DNA of 38,668 nt from SZUA-521 sp041738285 (GCA_041738285.1 JBGSQB010000246.1:1-38668); one strand, 5' to 3'; shown: positions 1 through 8,581, counted from the stretch's first letter. Program-made: numbers and translations. Notes: generated from the sequence alone by a model not told the origin.

Positions 1-212
1 CCGCCGAGCTGCAACGCAACGGGATGCTGATCAATGGAGAAGGCCAGCAGGCGAGATGCCGGGCCATGCAACAAGGCACCGGTCGTCACCATCTCTGAAT
101 ACAGGCGCGCGTTGGGCGCCAGCAGGCGGTGAATGGTGCGGCAATGGCGGTCGGTCCACTCCATCATCGGAGCGACACAGAGTCGGTGCGGCTGTGGATC
201 GGGTGTGGTCAT
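1..212 (-). CDS. dusA: tRNA-dihydrouridine synthase A (N-terminal part; runs off the left edge)
   Basis: This is the first 70 or so codons of a DusA-type flavoenzyme, which reduces uridines 20/20a in the tRNA D-loop in the cytoplasm. The family signature near the N-terminus, VAPMMEWTDRHCR, is present at about residues 13-25, followed by YSEMVTTGALLHG, the usual FMN-barrel start of DusA. The ATG at 212 is chosen because it leaves the normal short leader before that signature. It lies 9 bp after the stop of the merC-like gene, so the two are probably one transcript. Catalytic residues lie outside the window. Confidence 0.93.
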   Translation of the reverse strand, partial: MTTPDPQPHRLCVAPMMEWTDRHCRTIHRLLAPNARLYSEMVTTGALLHGPASRLLAFSIDQHPVALQLG

Positions 213-221
213 GGGCGGATT

Positions 222-608
222 CTAGCCCGCCGTGGCCCGACGTCGGCGCGGGTCGAACCAATTGCCGAGGTGCGCCCCGGCCAGCAACACGACGCCTGAC
301 AGAGTGAGGTGTTCCTCGGTGGCCGAGGCGTGCGCCGTGACGACCGCAATCGTCATGAGCGCCAGTCCCACGCTGCCGATGGTGAGCCAGATGCGCGCGC
401 GCAACACCCGCGCGCCCCGACCCAAGGCCATGATGCTGATCGGCAATGCCAGGCCGAGCAGCACCCAGTGAATCAAGTGGTTCGTCGAGTCATCGAAGAT
501 CTGGCCTGAGGCAGGTAACAGTGTGGCGAGCAATGGCAGCACCAGGCAGTGCACGAGACAGATGCCGGATAGTGTCACGCCGGCGGAGTCGAGGTGTGGG
601 TGGTGCAT
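222..608 (-). CDS. MerC-domain membrane protein
   Basis: A 128-residue protein of four predicted membrane segments, about residues 10-32, 46-64, 72-92 and 100-115. The N-terminal DSAGVTLSGICLVHCLVLP with its Cys in the first helix and the end HLGNWFDPRR are typical of the MerC family. MerC proteins were named for mercury transport, but chromosomal copies without other mer genes are common, and no merR, merT or merA is seen here. The gene is followed after 9 bp by dusA. A Zur-like palindrome 35 bp upstream of the start suggests zinc-dependent expression. A role in metal handling is inferred; the substrate is unknown. Confidence 0.82.
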   Translation of the reverse strand: MHHPHLDSAGVTLSGICLVHCLVLPLLATLLPASGQIFDDSTNHLIHWVLLGLALPISIMALGRGARVLRARIWLTIGSVGLALMTIAVVTAHASATEEHLTLSGVVLLAGAHLGNWFDPRRRRATAG

Positions 609-643
609 ATCGAATCGTGTCGGCGCCGTCGCTGCGAGCGAGG

Positions 644-655
644 ATGTTATAACAT
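644..655. promoter_or_regulatory. Zur/Fur-like operator upstream of the merC-dusA pair
   Basis: ATGTTATAACAT is a perfect 12-bp palindrome, 35 bp upstream of the merC-like start. It carries the ATGTTATA half-site known for gammaproteobacterial Zur boxes, but the two halves overlap instead of being spaced as in the classic 23-bp box, so the match is partial. A leftward -10-like TATAAC lies inside it, which would suit repression. The site is inferred by eye. Confidence 0.5.
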
Positions 656-740
656 TGCATTCAGTGGGCCAATCCTCTTCCTAAATGCTCGCGCCGATGC
701 GCGCTGCCGCACGCTTACTCCACTCTTTCTTCATTTTATC

Positions 741-769
741 TTCACTTTCTGATCGACCCGCCGTATAGT
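741..769 (+). promoter_or_regulatory. Sigma-70-type promoter of lpxC
   Basis: TTCACT (741-746), a 17-bp spacer and TATAGT (764-769) give 4/6 and 5/6 matches to the consensus. The promoter sits about 40 bp before the preferred lpxC ATG. A possible GTG start at 768 would fall inside the -10 box, which argues against that longer reading. Confidence 0.55.
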
Positions 770-809
770 GCGTGACGTCGTATTCACTTCGCCGTGTTCC
801 GAGTTGTCG

Positions 810-1742
810 ATGCTACGTCAGCACACGCTTCGCAGACCTGTCCACGTGATCGGCATCGGTGTCCACACCGGGGTGTCGGTGCGCATGACGCTGCGGCCAG
901 CACCCATCGACGCCGGCATTCGGTTCATCCGCATGGACCTGCATGAGGCGCCGGGCTTGAACGCCGACGCTCGTCTCGTGACAGACACCCTGCTGGCGAC
1001 GACGCTCGCGTGCGGCGCCGCGAGGATCATGACGGTCGAACACCTGATGGCGGCGTTGTGGGGCGCCCAGATCGACAACGTCCAAGTGGAACTGTGGGGC
1101 GGTGAAGTACCGATCCTAGATGGCTCGTCCGCGCCATTCATAGACCTCATCCGCCAGGCAGGCACGGTCACCCAGGACGCGCCACGCGTCTTTCTGCGTG
1201 TCAAGGAGACCGTCACGGTCCTCGGCGACGGGGACAGCGCGGCAAGCCTTTCTCCTTGTGGGGGATTTCGCGCCGCGTACACATTTGTGAGCAGCAATCC
1301 CCTGTACGCGCAGTTCCCGAAGCGCGTTTCGGTGGACTTCAGCCGCCACGCGTTCGCCGATGCAATCGGCCGTGCTCGGTCTTTCGGATTGGCGGGCGAG
1401 CTCGATCAGGCGCGGGCGCTGAACCGATGCCTGGGCTCGAGCCTGGACAACTCGGTTGGTCTTGCGGATGGTGGTGTCCTGAATGTCGAGGGGCTGCGCT
1501 ATCCAGATGAGTTGGTCAAACACAAAGTGCTCGACGCAATTGGTGATCTGTATCTGGCCGGGCGACCCATACTGGGCGCTTTTGAAGGCTACAAGTCGGG
1601 GCATGCGCTGAACAATCACCTGGTGCGTGCGCTGCTCGACAAAGTCGACGCATGGGAATTGACGACTCAGCCTGACAGCACCCCTGAGGGGCGCGCGCCG
1701 CAAATGCTCGTGCTGCCAAGACCGGCCGCGCAAGCGCGATGA
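810..1742 (+). CDS. lpxC: UDP-3-O-acyl-N-acetylglucosamine deacetylase LpxC
   Basis: LpxC is the zinc hydrolase that removes the N-acetyl group from UDP-3-O-acyl-GlcNAc, the committed step of lipid A synthesis in the cytoplasm. The 310-residue protein aligns by eye along its length with E. coli LpxC. It keeps TVEH (E77, H78), HKVLDAIGD (H238, D242) and H265 in SGHALNNH, which correspond to the catalytic and zinc-binding residues. The ATG at 810 gives the normal MLRQHTLRRPV start; the GTG at 768 would add 14 residues and overlaps the promoter. It is not next to the ftsZ/mur cluster where lpxC usually lies in gammaproteobacteria, so it is either relocated or a second copy. Confidence 0.95.
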   Translation: MLRQHTLRRPVHVIGIGVHTGVSVRMTLRPAPIDAGIRFIRMDLHEAPGLNADARLVTDTLLATTLACGAARIMTVEHLMAALWGAQIDNVQVELWGGEVPILDGSSAPFIDLIRQAGTVTQDAPRVFLRVKETVTVLGDGDSAASLSPCGGFRAAYTFVSSNPLYAQFPKRVSVDFSRHAFADAIGRARSFGLAGELDQARALNRCLGSSLDNSVGLADGGVLNVEGLRYPDELVKHKVLDAIGDLYLAGRPILGAFEGYKSGHALNNHLVRALLDKVDAWELTTQPDSTPEGRAPQMLVLPRPAAQAR

Positions 1743-1761
1743 GCCCGCGGTTGCGGCTTGG

Positions 1762-3141
1762 CTAGTTGGATGGGGGGCGCGTGGCTTCGTCGAACATCTT
1801 GATCAAGAAACCGCGGATCGCGACCTCAGCTTCGCGGCGCGGCATGAGCTTCTGCGTCTCCATCATTTGCGCCATGTCCTTCAGGCTGCGTTTGCCGTCG
1901 ATCATCGACATGATGAAAGCGTAGATCCGCGTCGTCATGGCCTGCAGCTTGAACGGCTCCAGTAGCGGCACCGGCCGATTTCCCTGCACCAACCACTCCG
2001 GCAGCGCAATGTGTCGCGCCGGTGCTGCGACCGTGCTGCGTTTACAGGCTGCGATGGCAACCACACGCTCGCGCCGTCCATGGCGTGACGCCGGCGAACA
2101 CAGATACGGCATGACTTCTTCGCAGTCGTGGGTGACATCGAAACCGGCCGCGCCGATCGCGTCCAACACTTCGGGCTTGCTGTAGTGGCGCTGCGGCTGA
2201 GCGTGGTCGAAGGTGAGTGAACCGAATATGACCCAACGGCCACCTGTTGTCAGAAGTCTGTTGATGCGCCGCGCGAGAATCGGAAAGTCCTCGTCGACGA
2301 CATCCACGAACCAGGGCGTCACGACGGCGGCGAATGTGCTCGGGCGGAAGGGCGCCCGCAGACCATCTCCGAGCACGCAGTGCAACCGCGACGTGGCGCC
2401 AGGTGCCGTCAGCCGTCTGTCGACGGCGATGCAGCTTGCATCCAGCGGCGCCAACGGAAACTCGACGTGATCGAGACTCGCACCCGATGCCAGCCGGGCG
2501 GCTGCGAGCAGCAAGAGCGGATTGAAGTCGAGCGCGATCACGTCGCGGTGCTCGGGCGTCTCTGCGAGGTCGTAGGCCAGGCGCGCCGCGCCAGCACCGA
2601 GCACCAGATGCGCGCCGTCGGGTGTAGCATCGAGCGCCTGTTGCACGATGTGTAGCGTTGTCCGGTTCTCGTCATCGCCCCAGCACCAATCGCGATGCAG
2701 GTTTGCGTGGTATGTGGTCAAGCCCTGACTCGGTGGCAGGCGGGTCTTGAGCGCAAGGTGCGCAGCCATTGGCGTGCCAAGGCTTGTCGGGCGTACCGAC
2801 GCCATCAACGTTGCGACGGCCTGGTGTTGTTTCGTGTAGGCGTCGACGAAGCGGTCGAGACGTGCTCGGACGGCGCTCGTAATCTGTGTGTCGCGCAACC
2901 CGGTACGCGCCAACTCTGCCTTGCGGGCGAGATCCGCAAGATGCGCATCGATGCGCAGACGCCACTCGGTGAGCGCCGCCTCGGGTTCGGCGAACAGCCA
3001 GGGCACGCCATCAATCTCTGGGTACTTTGCAGAACAGCCCTTGCAATTGAGATCGCCGTCTGCGCGCACCAGCGGCTGCTCGCAGCGGGGACAGGCGAGC
3101 AATGCTTCGATCGATGCGCGGTTCGTGGGCTGTTCGCTCAT
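1762..3141 (-). CDS. SAM-dependent methyltransferase with N-terminal Trm112-like zinc ribbon
   Basis: A cytoplasmic protein of 459 residues. The N-terminus has a four-Cys zinc ribbon (C17, C20, C33, C36) like Trm112. A class I methyltransferase core follows, with the SAM-binding loop LVLGAGAARLA at about 179-189, an acidic LDFNPLLLLAAARLA strand end, and VVTPWFVDVVDEDF. The stretch around YHANLHRDWCWGDDENR and the late catalytic region resemble the N2227-like carnosine N-methyltransferase family. A C-terminal tail of about 90 residues (SLKDMAQMMETQKLMPRREAEVAI...) looks like a small winged-helix or PqqD-like segment. The substrate cannot be told from sequence. It converges on lpxC with 19 bp between stops. 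AAGGA about 10 nt before the ATG supports the start. Confidence 0.75.
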   Translation of the reverse strand: MSEQPTNRASIEALLACPRCEQPLVRADGDLNCKGCSAKYPEIDGVPWLFAEPEAALTEWRLRIDAHLADLARKAELARTGLRDTQITSAVRARLDRFVDAYTKQHQAVATLMASVRPTSLGTPMAAHLALKTRLPPSQGLTTYHANLHRDWCWGDDENRTTLHIVQQALDATPDGAHLVLGAGAARLAYDLAETPEHRDVIALDFNPLLLLAAARLASGASLDHVEFPLAPLDASCIAVDRRLTAPGATSRLHCVLGDGLRAPFRPSTFAAVVTPWFVDVVDEDFPILARRINRLLTTGGRWVIFGSLTFDHAQPQRHYSKPEVLDAIGAAGFDVTHDCEEVMPYLCSPASRHGRRERVVAIAACKRSTVAAPARHIALPEWLVQGNRPVPLLEPFKLQAMTTRIYAFIMSMIDGKRSLKDMAQMMETQKLMPRREAEVAIRGFLIKMFDEATRPPSN

Positions 3142-3212
3142 CCGACGAATCCTTGGTCGGTTCGCTGACGTTTAGGCGTCGCGCAAGATTACAAGCGAAT
3201 GTGCCGTCGCGA

Positions 3213-3233
3213 TACCCAGGCTCGTGATGGGTA
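3213..3233. repeat. Inverted repeat downstream of the DUF1501 gene
   Basis: TACCCA (3213-3218) and TGGGTA (3228-3233) can form a 6-bp stem with a 9-nt loop, 20 bp past the DUF1501 stop. There is no U-tract on the minus strand, so a factor-independent terminator is only a possibility. Confidence 0.25.
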
Positions 3234-3252
3234 CCGCGGACGGACCGAGTCG

Positions 3253-4872
3253 TTAGGCGATGAAGCCGGGTACAACAGGCTCGAACGCCATGTATGCATC
3301 GAGTACTGCAGGGTTTGTCGTACCAAACACGTTGCCAAAGGCCGATCCGAATTGGCCTTCATCCCCATGCAATGCCATGTAGTTCAACACCGCGGAGTAG
3401 GCGAGGAGATTCACGTTGTTGGCCATTGGCGTGCCTGCCGTCTCGACTGACCCATCCGGCCTCATGTAGCCGATCTGCTGGTGACGTGCCTGATCTGCCG
3501 GAGTTGCACCTCGCAGTGTCGCCCGCACTCCGGTTGGGTTGTAGACCAGGAACCACGCAGCAGCCGTCTGCTGGTTGTCGCTGGTCCATTCGCCCTTGCC
3601 GCGGCCGTTGACGGAGTTATCGATGACGCCATTGCTCGACAGCGATCCGTCCGAGAAAACGTACATCATCAGCGGCACGCCTGCGATTCGCGCGTACTCG
3701 AGACAGGCGCCCATGCACTGGCCGGCGCGGAAATCTTTGACTTCGCCTTCCGCGCGCGCGCCGCCGTGGTAGTCGTAGCCACCCATCTCGATGGTGCCAG
3801 CGTTGGCAAAACCGTTGATGACCATCTTCATGACCGACGCGGTTTTGCGGAATTCGTTGCCGTCGGTGCCGCCGGCGAGCAGTTCGCCGTTGGGGAAGAT
3901 CGACTGAATGTTGGTGTCAGCCACTGGATCGACGGGTACGCCCGCGAATTTGTCCGCAAGGTCAGCAGCCTTTAGATACCCGCACTTCACTAGGTCGCGC
4001 ACCACGTCTTCCTGGGTAACCTGAATCGGCTCGTACGGGTTTACTACGGCCATCTTCTGATCGCTGATGCGATACACCGACTCCATGACGCGCACGGCAT
4101 CCTGAGCGGCCAGCACCGCGGTGAGATCGCCGACGTCCACGAGACCGATGACATCGCTCGGGCGATCCACCTTGGTCGGCCGTTTCGACAAGTCGATCAA
4201 CGTCGCCGGCGCCATGGAGTTACCGCCGGAGTCCGATGTTTCGGATCCGATCAGATCGGCCACCTGGCCGGGACTTCCGTTGGCAGCGGCGATAGCGCGC
4301 GCGATGCCATACATGGGATTGTGGGGATTGTTGCCGGTGTCATTCTCAGACCGGGCCGGGATGACGGCGCCATTCACTCCGGCGCGGGTCGCCGGTGTCG
4401 TACGCGCGATGATGCCGCGCAGGAATGCGCTGTCCGAGTGGAAGGCGAGTCCCAGTTCGGTGTTGATGAAATCATTCAATCCGCTCACCGGATTGACGAT
4501 CGGTGGGACCATGTCTGCCGGAAGGCCTTGGCGCTCGTAGCCAGTGGTGCTGAGAAAGTCCATCTGGCCGCCGCGCTGTCCAATCAGCACGTTCGAACCC
4601 GCCGTGTTGGAACCGCCGGCCAGGTCGAAGCAGATGAACGGGATCTTGCGGCCGCCACCGCCGCCCACACCGCAGCCTGAGAGCAGCATCTGAAGTTGCG
4701 GGTCGAGCGCGTGGGCACGCTGACTCCACGGCAGGGTGACGAGGCTCGAGCCGAGTGCCAACGCCGATCCCGAGATGAAGCCCTGGGCCAGGAAGTCGCG
4801 CCTCGTGCGCGGGCGCGGATGATCCGGGTGGCGAAGCGGATCATCGTAGTTGCGTGTGCGTTTGCGGACCAT
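3253..4872 (-). CDS. Tat-exported DUF1501 family protein
   Basis: A 539-residue secreted protein. The N-terminus has a twin-arginine signal, TRRDFLAQG followed by a hydrophobic stretch and a likely cleavage after RAHA. The mature part has DUF1501 features: FDLAGGSNTAGSN near the start and DYHGGARAEGEVKDFRAG followed by LEYARIAGVPLMMYVFSDGS in the second half. DUF1501 proteins have an alkaline-phosphatase-like fold and are usually paired with exported cytochrome proteins; their activity is not established. The ATG at 4872 has GAGG 8 nt upstream; a TTG at 4878 is too close to that site. It is the last gene of a tight leftward operon (15-bp gap to the LamG/CxxCH lipoprotein). Confidence 0.82.
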   Translation of the reverse strand: MVRKRTRNYDDPLRHPDHPRPRTRRDFLAQGFISGSALALGSSLVTLPWSQRAHALDPQLQMLLSGCGVGGGGGRKIPFICFDLAGGSNTAGSNVLIGQRGGQMDFLSTTGYERQGLPADMVPPIVNPVSGLNDFINTELGLAFHSDSAFLRGIIARTTPATRAGVNGAVIPARSENDTGNNPHNPMYGIARAIAAANGSPGQVADLIGSETSDSGGNSMAPATLIDLSKRPTKVDRPSDVIGLVDVGDLTAVLAAQDAVRVMESVYRISDQKMAVVNPYEPIQVTQEDVVRDLVKCGYLKAADLADKFAGVPVDPVADTNIQSIFPNGELLAGGTDGNEFRKTASVMKMVINGFANAGTIEMGGYDYHGGARAEGEVKDFRAGQCMGACLEYARIAGVPLMMYVFSDGSLSSNGVIDNSVNGRGKGEWTSDNQQTAAAWFLVYNPTGVRATLRGATPADQARHQQIGYMRPDGSVETAGTPMANNVNLLAYSAVLNYMALHGDEGQFGSAFGNVFGTTNPAVLDAYMAFEPVVPGFIA

Positions 4873-4887
4873 GATCAATACCTCGCG

Positions 4888-7359
4888 TTACTGGATCATC
4901 ATGCCGGCGCTGGATAGCACCGCAGAACAAGCCCCTTTGACCACCCGAAGCGTGCGATCGGACGAGCAGTTGCCGGCGCCGATGCATGTGGTCAGATCAT
5001 CGATCAGATCGTTCACCTCGGTTTCGATGTCGACGAACGACGGCTGCACGGTCAGGCCCGCGCCAATTACGTTGTTGTAAAGCGCGTTGATGATTGCGTC
5101 GCGTCCGGTCTGGTCGAACGCCGAGGCGGGTGCAGCATTCCAGGCGGTGAACCCGGGGAAGAACGTCGTACGGCGCGCTGCGTCCCCAACCAGGACGTTG
5201 CAGTACGCAAATCCCAACTGAGTAACGGACATCTGGTGGGATGCCAGGAATCCCTGAACGTTCCCGTCCACGGGCAGGGATTGCTCGAGCGTGTTGAACA
5301 GCGTCGCAGTCGCGGTGCTCGGCACACCGGTGATGCGCGACATCGTTGCATTGATCTCGTCAAAGTCGCGAACGCCGATTGCCGGTCCGCGGGGGACATC
5401 GGCGGGCGGCGCGGGTATGGCCGGTGCCGCTTCAACGACGACGTTGGTCGAGTTGCCAAGACGTTCGAAAGTCAGGAAAAACTCATCGTCCGTCGTACCC
5501 TTCTCGATGCCGATGATCGTGCCGAGTTGAGACAGGTATTGTCGTCCCTCGACCGCGTAGTCGGTGTCGTTGATGGTGATGTCGATGTTGCGGTAGGCCT
5601 GGCCAACCGTTGCCTCACGGCCGTTGATGCCGATCCGCATCGCCTGCATCGGGATGTTGCCTGGCATTGCCGATCCATCGAGGAGGATGAAGAATGGCGC
5701 GTTGAACAGATAGCCGTACGAGTCGAACTGGCTTGCCTCGAACACGACGTAGGCATCGGCAATGCCGACGTGATCGCTGACGTTGAAGAGCAGGTAGTAC
5801 TTTTCGCCGACACCAACATCGTAGTTCTGTTGAATCTGCTCTGGTGTCAGCACGCGATTGTGAATCGCCACCAGGCGAACCACACCCGCCCAGCGGTTGC
5901 TGTTGTTGACTTCACTCGCCAAAGCGAAGGCAAAGGTGTCGTCCCAGTCGGTGAGCAGGCCGCCCGCGACTGTGTCGTTATCACCCGTAAACACGCCGTT
6001 GACATAAATGCGGCGGCCGTTGTTCGGATCGAACGTGACCACCACGTGCTGCAGGGTTGCCTGCAGGTCTTCGTCGGCATCGGCAGTCGTGAGCCGTGGC
6101 TCGCCAGCGCCGCTGGTTTCTGTGCTGCGATTGAGCGCATCGTAGCTGTACAGCGTTTGACCCAGCATGAAGTTGCGTGAGTCGACGCCGCCAGAGTAGG
6201 TGATGATCCGCGAAGGACCGTCTTGGGTGACATTGCCTGGTGCCACCCATGCTTCGATCGAGTACTCGCCGGTGGCGCGGATCAGGTTGTTGAGCTTGCG
6301 ACTTGCCGTCGTCGAGCCTTGCGCCTTCCCGCTGGCGAAGTTAATGCCCCAGCCGCCTACCCATTCGTAGGCACCCGAGAGCGTCAGGTTCAAGCTCGGC
6401 TCCACTCCCGACGTATCGAATGCGGTCGTGCCGGTGCCGGTCTTGAACTCGTACAGCGCGATGACGTTGGACTCGTGGCGACCGCCGCTGGATGCGACGA
6501 TTCCGTTGACCAACGACAGCGCCTTGCTGGTCACCAGACTCGGGTCCACCTGAGTTGGTGCGATGGCGTTGGACATGGCAGTGATCGCGGCTTCCATGGC
6601 GTTCGAGTTCGCCTGGCAGTCCGACCAGCAGTTGTGCGACTCGAAGCGCAGACGCAGGACAAAGCGCGAGTTGGCCGGCGTGTCGAGGTCGATTTTTGCC
6701 CGCGCGGCCGCATAGGCCGAGTCGGCATCGGTATTGGCGAAGAACGGTGCCTGCGGAATCGCGGCGTTCTCGCGATGGCAACCGGCGCAGTACTGCGTGA
6801 GCAGGGGATGCACGGTGCTTGCGAACAGCGACGAATCGTCCGGGAAGTTCTTGCTCGAACCCGGATCGATCAACGGCGGCGCGGTGAGCTGAATTTCCTT
6901 GCCAGTGCCGCCTAGCGCGCCATTGGACCATGCCTCGATGTAGGACTGAATGATGTCACCACACGCGTCATTGCTGGTGAGCCAGCAGTTGTGGCCGCCG
7001 CGCACCTTGTTGACCATGATCGAGCTGCCGGGATCGGCGAGATTCACGACCGTGTTGGCCGCATCGTATGCGAGGTTGATGTCGTCGCTGCGTACGAAGC
7101 GCGGTGCCTGGCTTTCGTTGTGACAGTTGCCGCATCGGTTGTTGGGGACGAGGTTGTCCCATACGTTGATTTTGAATCTCTGCACATCCTCTGTTGCAGG
7201 GGCGGGGCCGTTGTAGTTGGAGACAGGGGGTGGTGTCGTCTGTGGGTTCGACGTAGTAGCCGCGCCACTGCCGCTGCCGCAACCTGCAGTTATCAGCAGT
7301 GCGAGCACCAGACCGCAAGTTGTTGCGAGGCGGGAAATCTTCGGATGAGTAGTTCGCAT
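4888..7359 (-). CDS. Lipoprotein with two CxxCH (haem-type) modules and a LamG domain
   Basis: An 823-residue exported lipoprotein: signal peptide with lipobox ending at Cys27 (ITAGC), then a Pro/Thr-rich linker. Two similar modules follow, one starting with CGNCH (76-80) and one with CAGCH (191-195), each ending in a conserved HNCW (123-126 in the first). CxxCH is the c-type haem attachment motif, so one haem per module is expected. About residues 290-510 form a LamG/concanavalin-like domain (IALYEFKTGTG, YSIEAWVAPG, HVVVTFDPNNGRRIYVNG). The last 300 residues are not recognised, except for a C-terminal piece rich in paired Cys. The start has the ATG at 7359; the gap to the upstream CxxCH gene is 16 bp. 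Likely surface or periplasmic redox or binding function, inferred. Confidence 0.8.
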   Translation of the reverse strand: MRTTHPKISRLATTCGLVLALLITAGCGSGSGAATTSNPQTTPPPVSNYNGPAPATEDVQRFKINVWDNLVPNNRCGNCHNESQAPRFVRSDDINLAYDAANTVVNLADPGSSIMVNKVRGGHNCWLTSNDACGDIIQSYIEAWSNGALGGTGKEIQLTAPPLIDPGSSKNFPDDSSLFASTVHPLLTQYCAGCHRENAAIPQAPFFANTDADSAYAAARAKIDLDTPANSRFVLRLRFESHNCWSDCQANSNAMEAAITAMSNAIAPTQVDPSLVTSKALSLVNGIVASSGGRHESNVIALYEFKTGTGTTAFDTSGVEPSLNLTLSGAYEWVGGWGINFASGKAQGSTTASRKLNNLIRATGEYSIEAWVAPGNVTQDGPSRIITYSGGVDSRNFMLGQTLYSYDALNRSTETSGAGEPRLTTADADEDLQATLQHVVVTFDPNNGRRIYVNGVFTGDNDTVAGGLLTDWDDTFAFALASEVNNSNRWAGVVRLVAIHNRVLTPEQIQQNYDVGVGEKYYLLFNVSDHVGIADAYVVFEASQFDSYGYLFNAPFFILLDGSAMPGNIPMQAMRIGINGREATVGQAYRNIDITINDTDYAVEGRQYLSQLGTIIGIEKGTTDDEFFLTFERLGNSTNVVVEAAPAIPAPPADVPRGPAIGVRDFDEINATMSRITGVPSTATATLFNTLEQSLPVDGNVQGFLASHQMSVTQLGFAYCNVLVGDAARRTTFFPGFTAWNAAPASAFDQTGRDAIINALYNNVIGAGLTVQPSFVDIETEVNDLIDDLTTCIGAGNCSSDRTLRVVKGACSAVLSSAGMMIQ

Positions 7360-7375
7360 GTTTGTTTCCTCTGCC

Positions 7376-8581
7376 TCAATTGCCCATGCAGTAAACAGCC
7401 GACTCGGCGAATACCTGGCGCAGGTTGCCGGACCCTTCGAAAGACGCGGACATGGCGTCGATCTGGTTGTAGTCCGATGTGTCGGCGGGATCCCGGAGAC
7501 AGACGTTCCTGAAGACCTTCTTCACCTGGCACTGTGCGAACGCAGTGCTATGTGCCAGTTCCTCGCCCATCGACTTCGCACCAGAGCCTGTTCCTGGCAG
7601 TGATGGATCCCATCCGAGCAGTGAGTTCGGACCCGCGCGCCAGTAGTTGCTCCAGTCGTCATTTGTAGTCACGAAGCCAAAGGGGAACGTCGTATCGTTG
7701 TTGAAGTACTTGGAGACGACCGCGCCGTTGCTGTAGACCAGAGCACCGCTGTCACCCGCAGGGTCGGTGACATCGTCGTAGACGTAGTCGTAGTAAGCGT
7801 ACGCCTGAGCAAGCGGATCCATGCCGGAGTGGCATCCAATGCAACCGTTGTTGAACACCCTCGAGTCGCCGCCCGGACTGCGCGACACGTCCTGGCGGAT
7901 GCGATCGGGCGCCCGGTGGATGTCCTGCACCTGCTCCATGTCATTGCACATGTGGTTGATCATGGTGAAGCGGAACATCGCGCGGTTGGTACCGTCGATA
8001 AAGAATGCTTTGGATGCCGCTCGGCTGGTGATCACGCCCGCAGTGGCCGTGGAAGGCAGACCGGTGACCTGGCTTTGATTGCGGCGCACGAGAGTCGCTG
8101 ATAAGTCGAGCCCTTGAGTCTCCATCGCCTCGTAATGGGCGTTGGATGAGTTGGAGTACGCCGGGTTGACGCCGTTGCCGATGTAGAGGATGTCGCCGTA
8201 CAGCACTTCGCGGAAGTCAACATCGTCGCGGACCATGCCGATCACCGTCGCGGTGTAGTCGTTCAGCGGAACGAAGACAGATCGATCCCGATTGGTCCAG
8301 GGTGCTGCGAAGTTCTTGAGAGTGACGTTGTAGAAGCTCGGATCCTGCGTCGCGCGCAAGGCGGCATCCACCTCGTTGCCGAGTTCGATGTCGTTCTGCA
8401 TCTGTGCGAGCACGCCGGGGCTTGGCGGCACACCGGCAATTCGATCATGGATGCGTCTGGCCTGATCCCGCGCATCGGCGCCTGCGACTGATGGCAGCAG
8501 CAGCGCACCCGCAAACAGGATGGACAACAGATGCATTCGGTTTTTCGGGGTTCTCTGCAGATGCCCCAGCGCGCTAGCCAT
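7376..8581 (-). CDS. Exported CxxCH protein resembling the DUF1588/DUF1592 cytochrome family
   Basis: A 401-residue exported protein, first gene of the leftward operon. The ATG at 8581 is chosen because AGGAG stands 9 nt upstream; it gives a basic n-region and the hydrophobic stretch LLSILFAGALLLPSVAGA. An ATG at 8536 would give a shorter signal peptide. One haem-type motif, CIGCH (247-251), is followed by GMDPLAQAYAYYD. This matches the CxxCHxxxDPLGxAxExYD pattern of planctomycete-type DUF1588 proteins. Near the C-terminus, STAFAQCQVKKVFRNVCL resembles the DUF1585 end. The N-terminal half (NYTATVIGMVRDDVDFREVLYGD) resembles the DUF1592-like part. Such proteins often pair with DUF1501 proteins, as here. 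Confidence 0.7.
   Translation of the reverse strand: MASALGHLQRTPKNRMHLLSILFAGALLLPSVAGADARDQARRIHDRIAGVPPSPGVLAQMQNDIELGNEVDAALRATQDPSFYNVTLKNFAAPWTNRDRSVFVPLNDYTATVIGMVRDDVDFREVLYGDILYIGNGVNPAYSNSSNAHYEAMETQGLDLSATLVRRNQSQVTGLPSTATAGVITSRAASKAFFIDGTNRAMFRFTMINHMCNDMEQVQDIHRAPDRIRQDVSRSPGGDSRVFNNGCIGCHSGMDPLAQAYAYYDYVYDDVTDPAGDSGALVYSNGAVVSKYFNNDTTFPFGFVTTNDDWSNYWRAGPNSLLGWDPSLPGTGSGAKSMGEELAHSTAFAQCQVKKVFRNVCLRDPADTSDYNQIDAMSASFEGSGNLRQVFAESAVYCMGN

Noticed and set aside
768..809. Longer lpxC from a GTG at 768
   Set aside because: The added residues are not in the family and the GTG lies inside the -10 box of a good promoter.
1743..1761. Bidirectional terminator between lpxC and the methyltransferase
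   Set aside because: Only a short bulged stem (AGC/GCT with CGC/GCG) and no T-tract on either side.
5236..6180. 314-residue open frame opposite the LamG lipoprotein gene
   Set aside because: Shadow in GC-rich DNA; no signal, domain or ribosome site, and the opposite strand has a recognisable protein.
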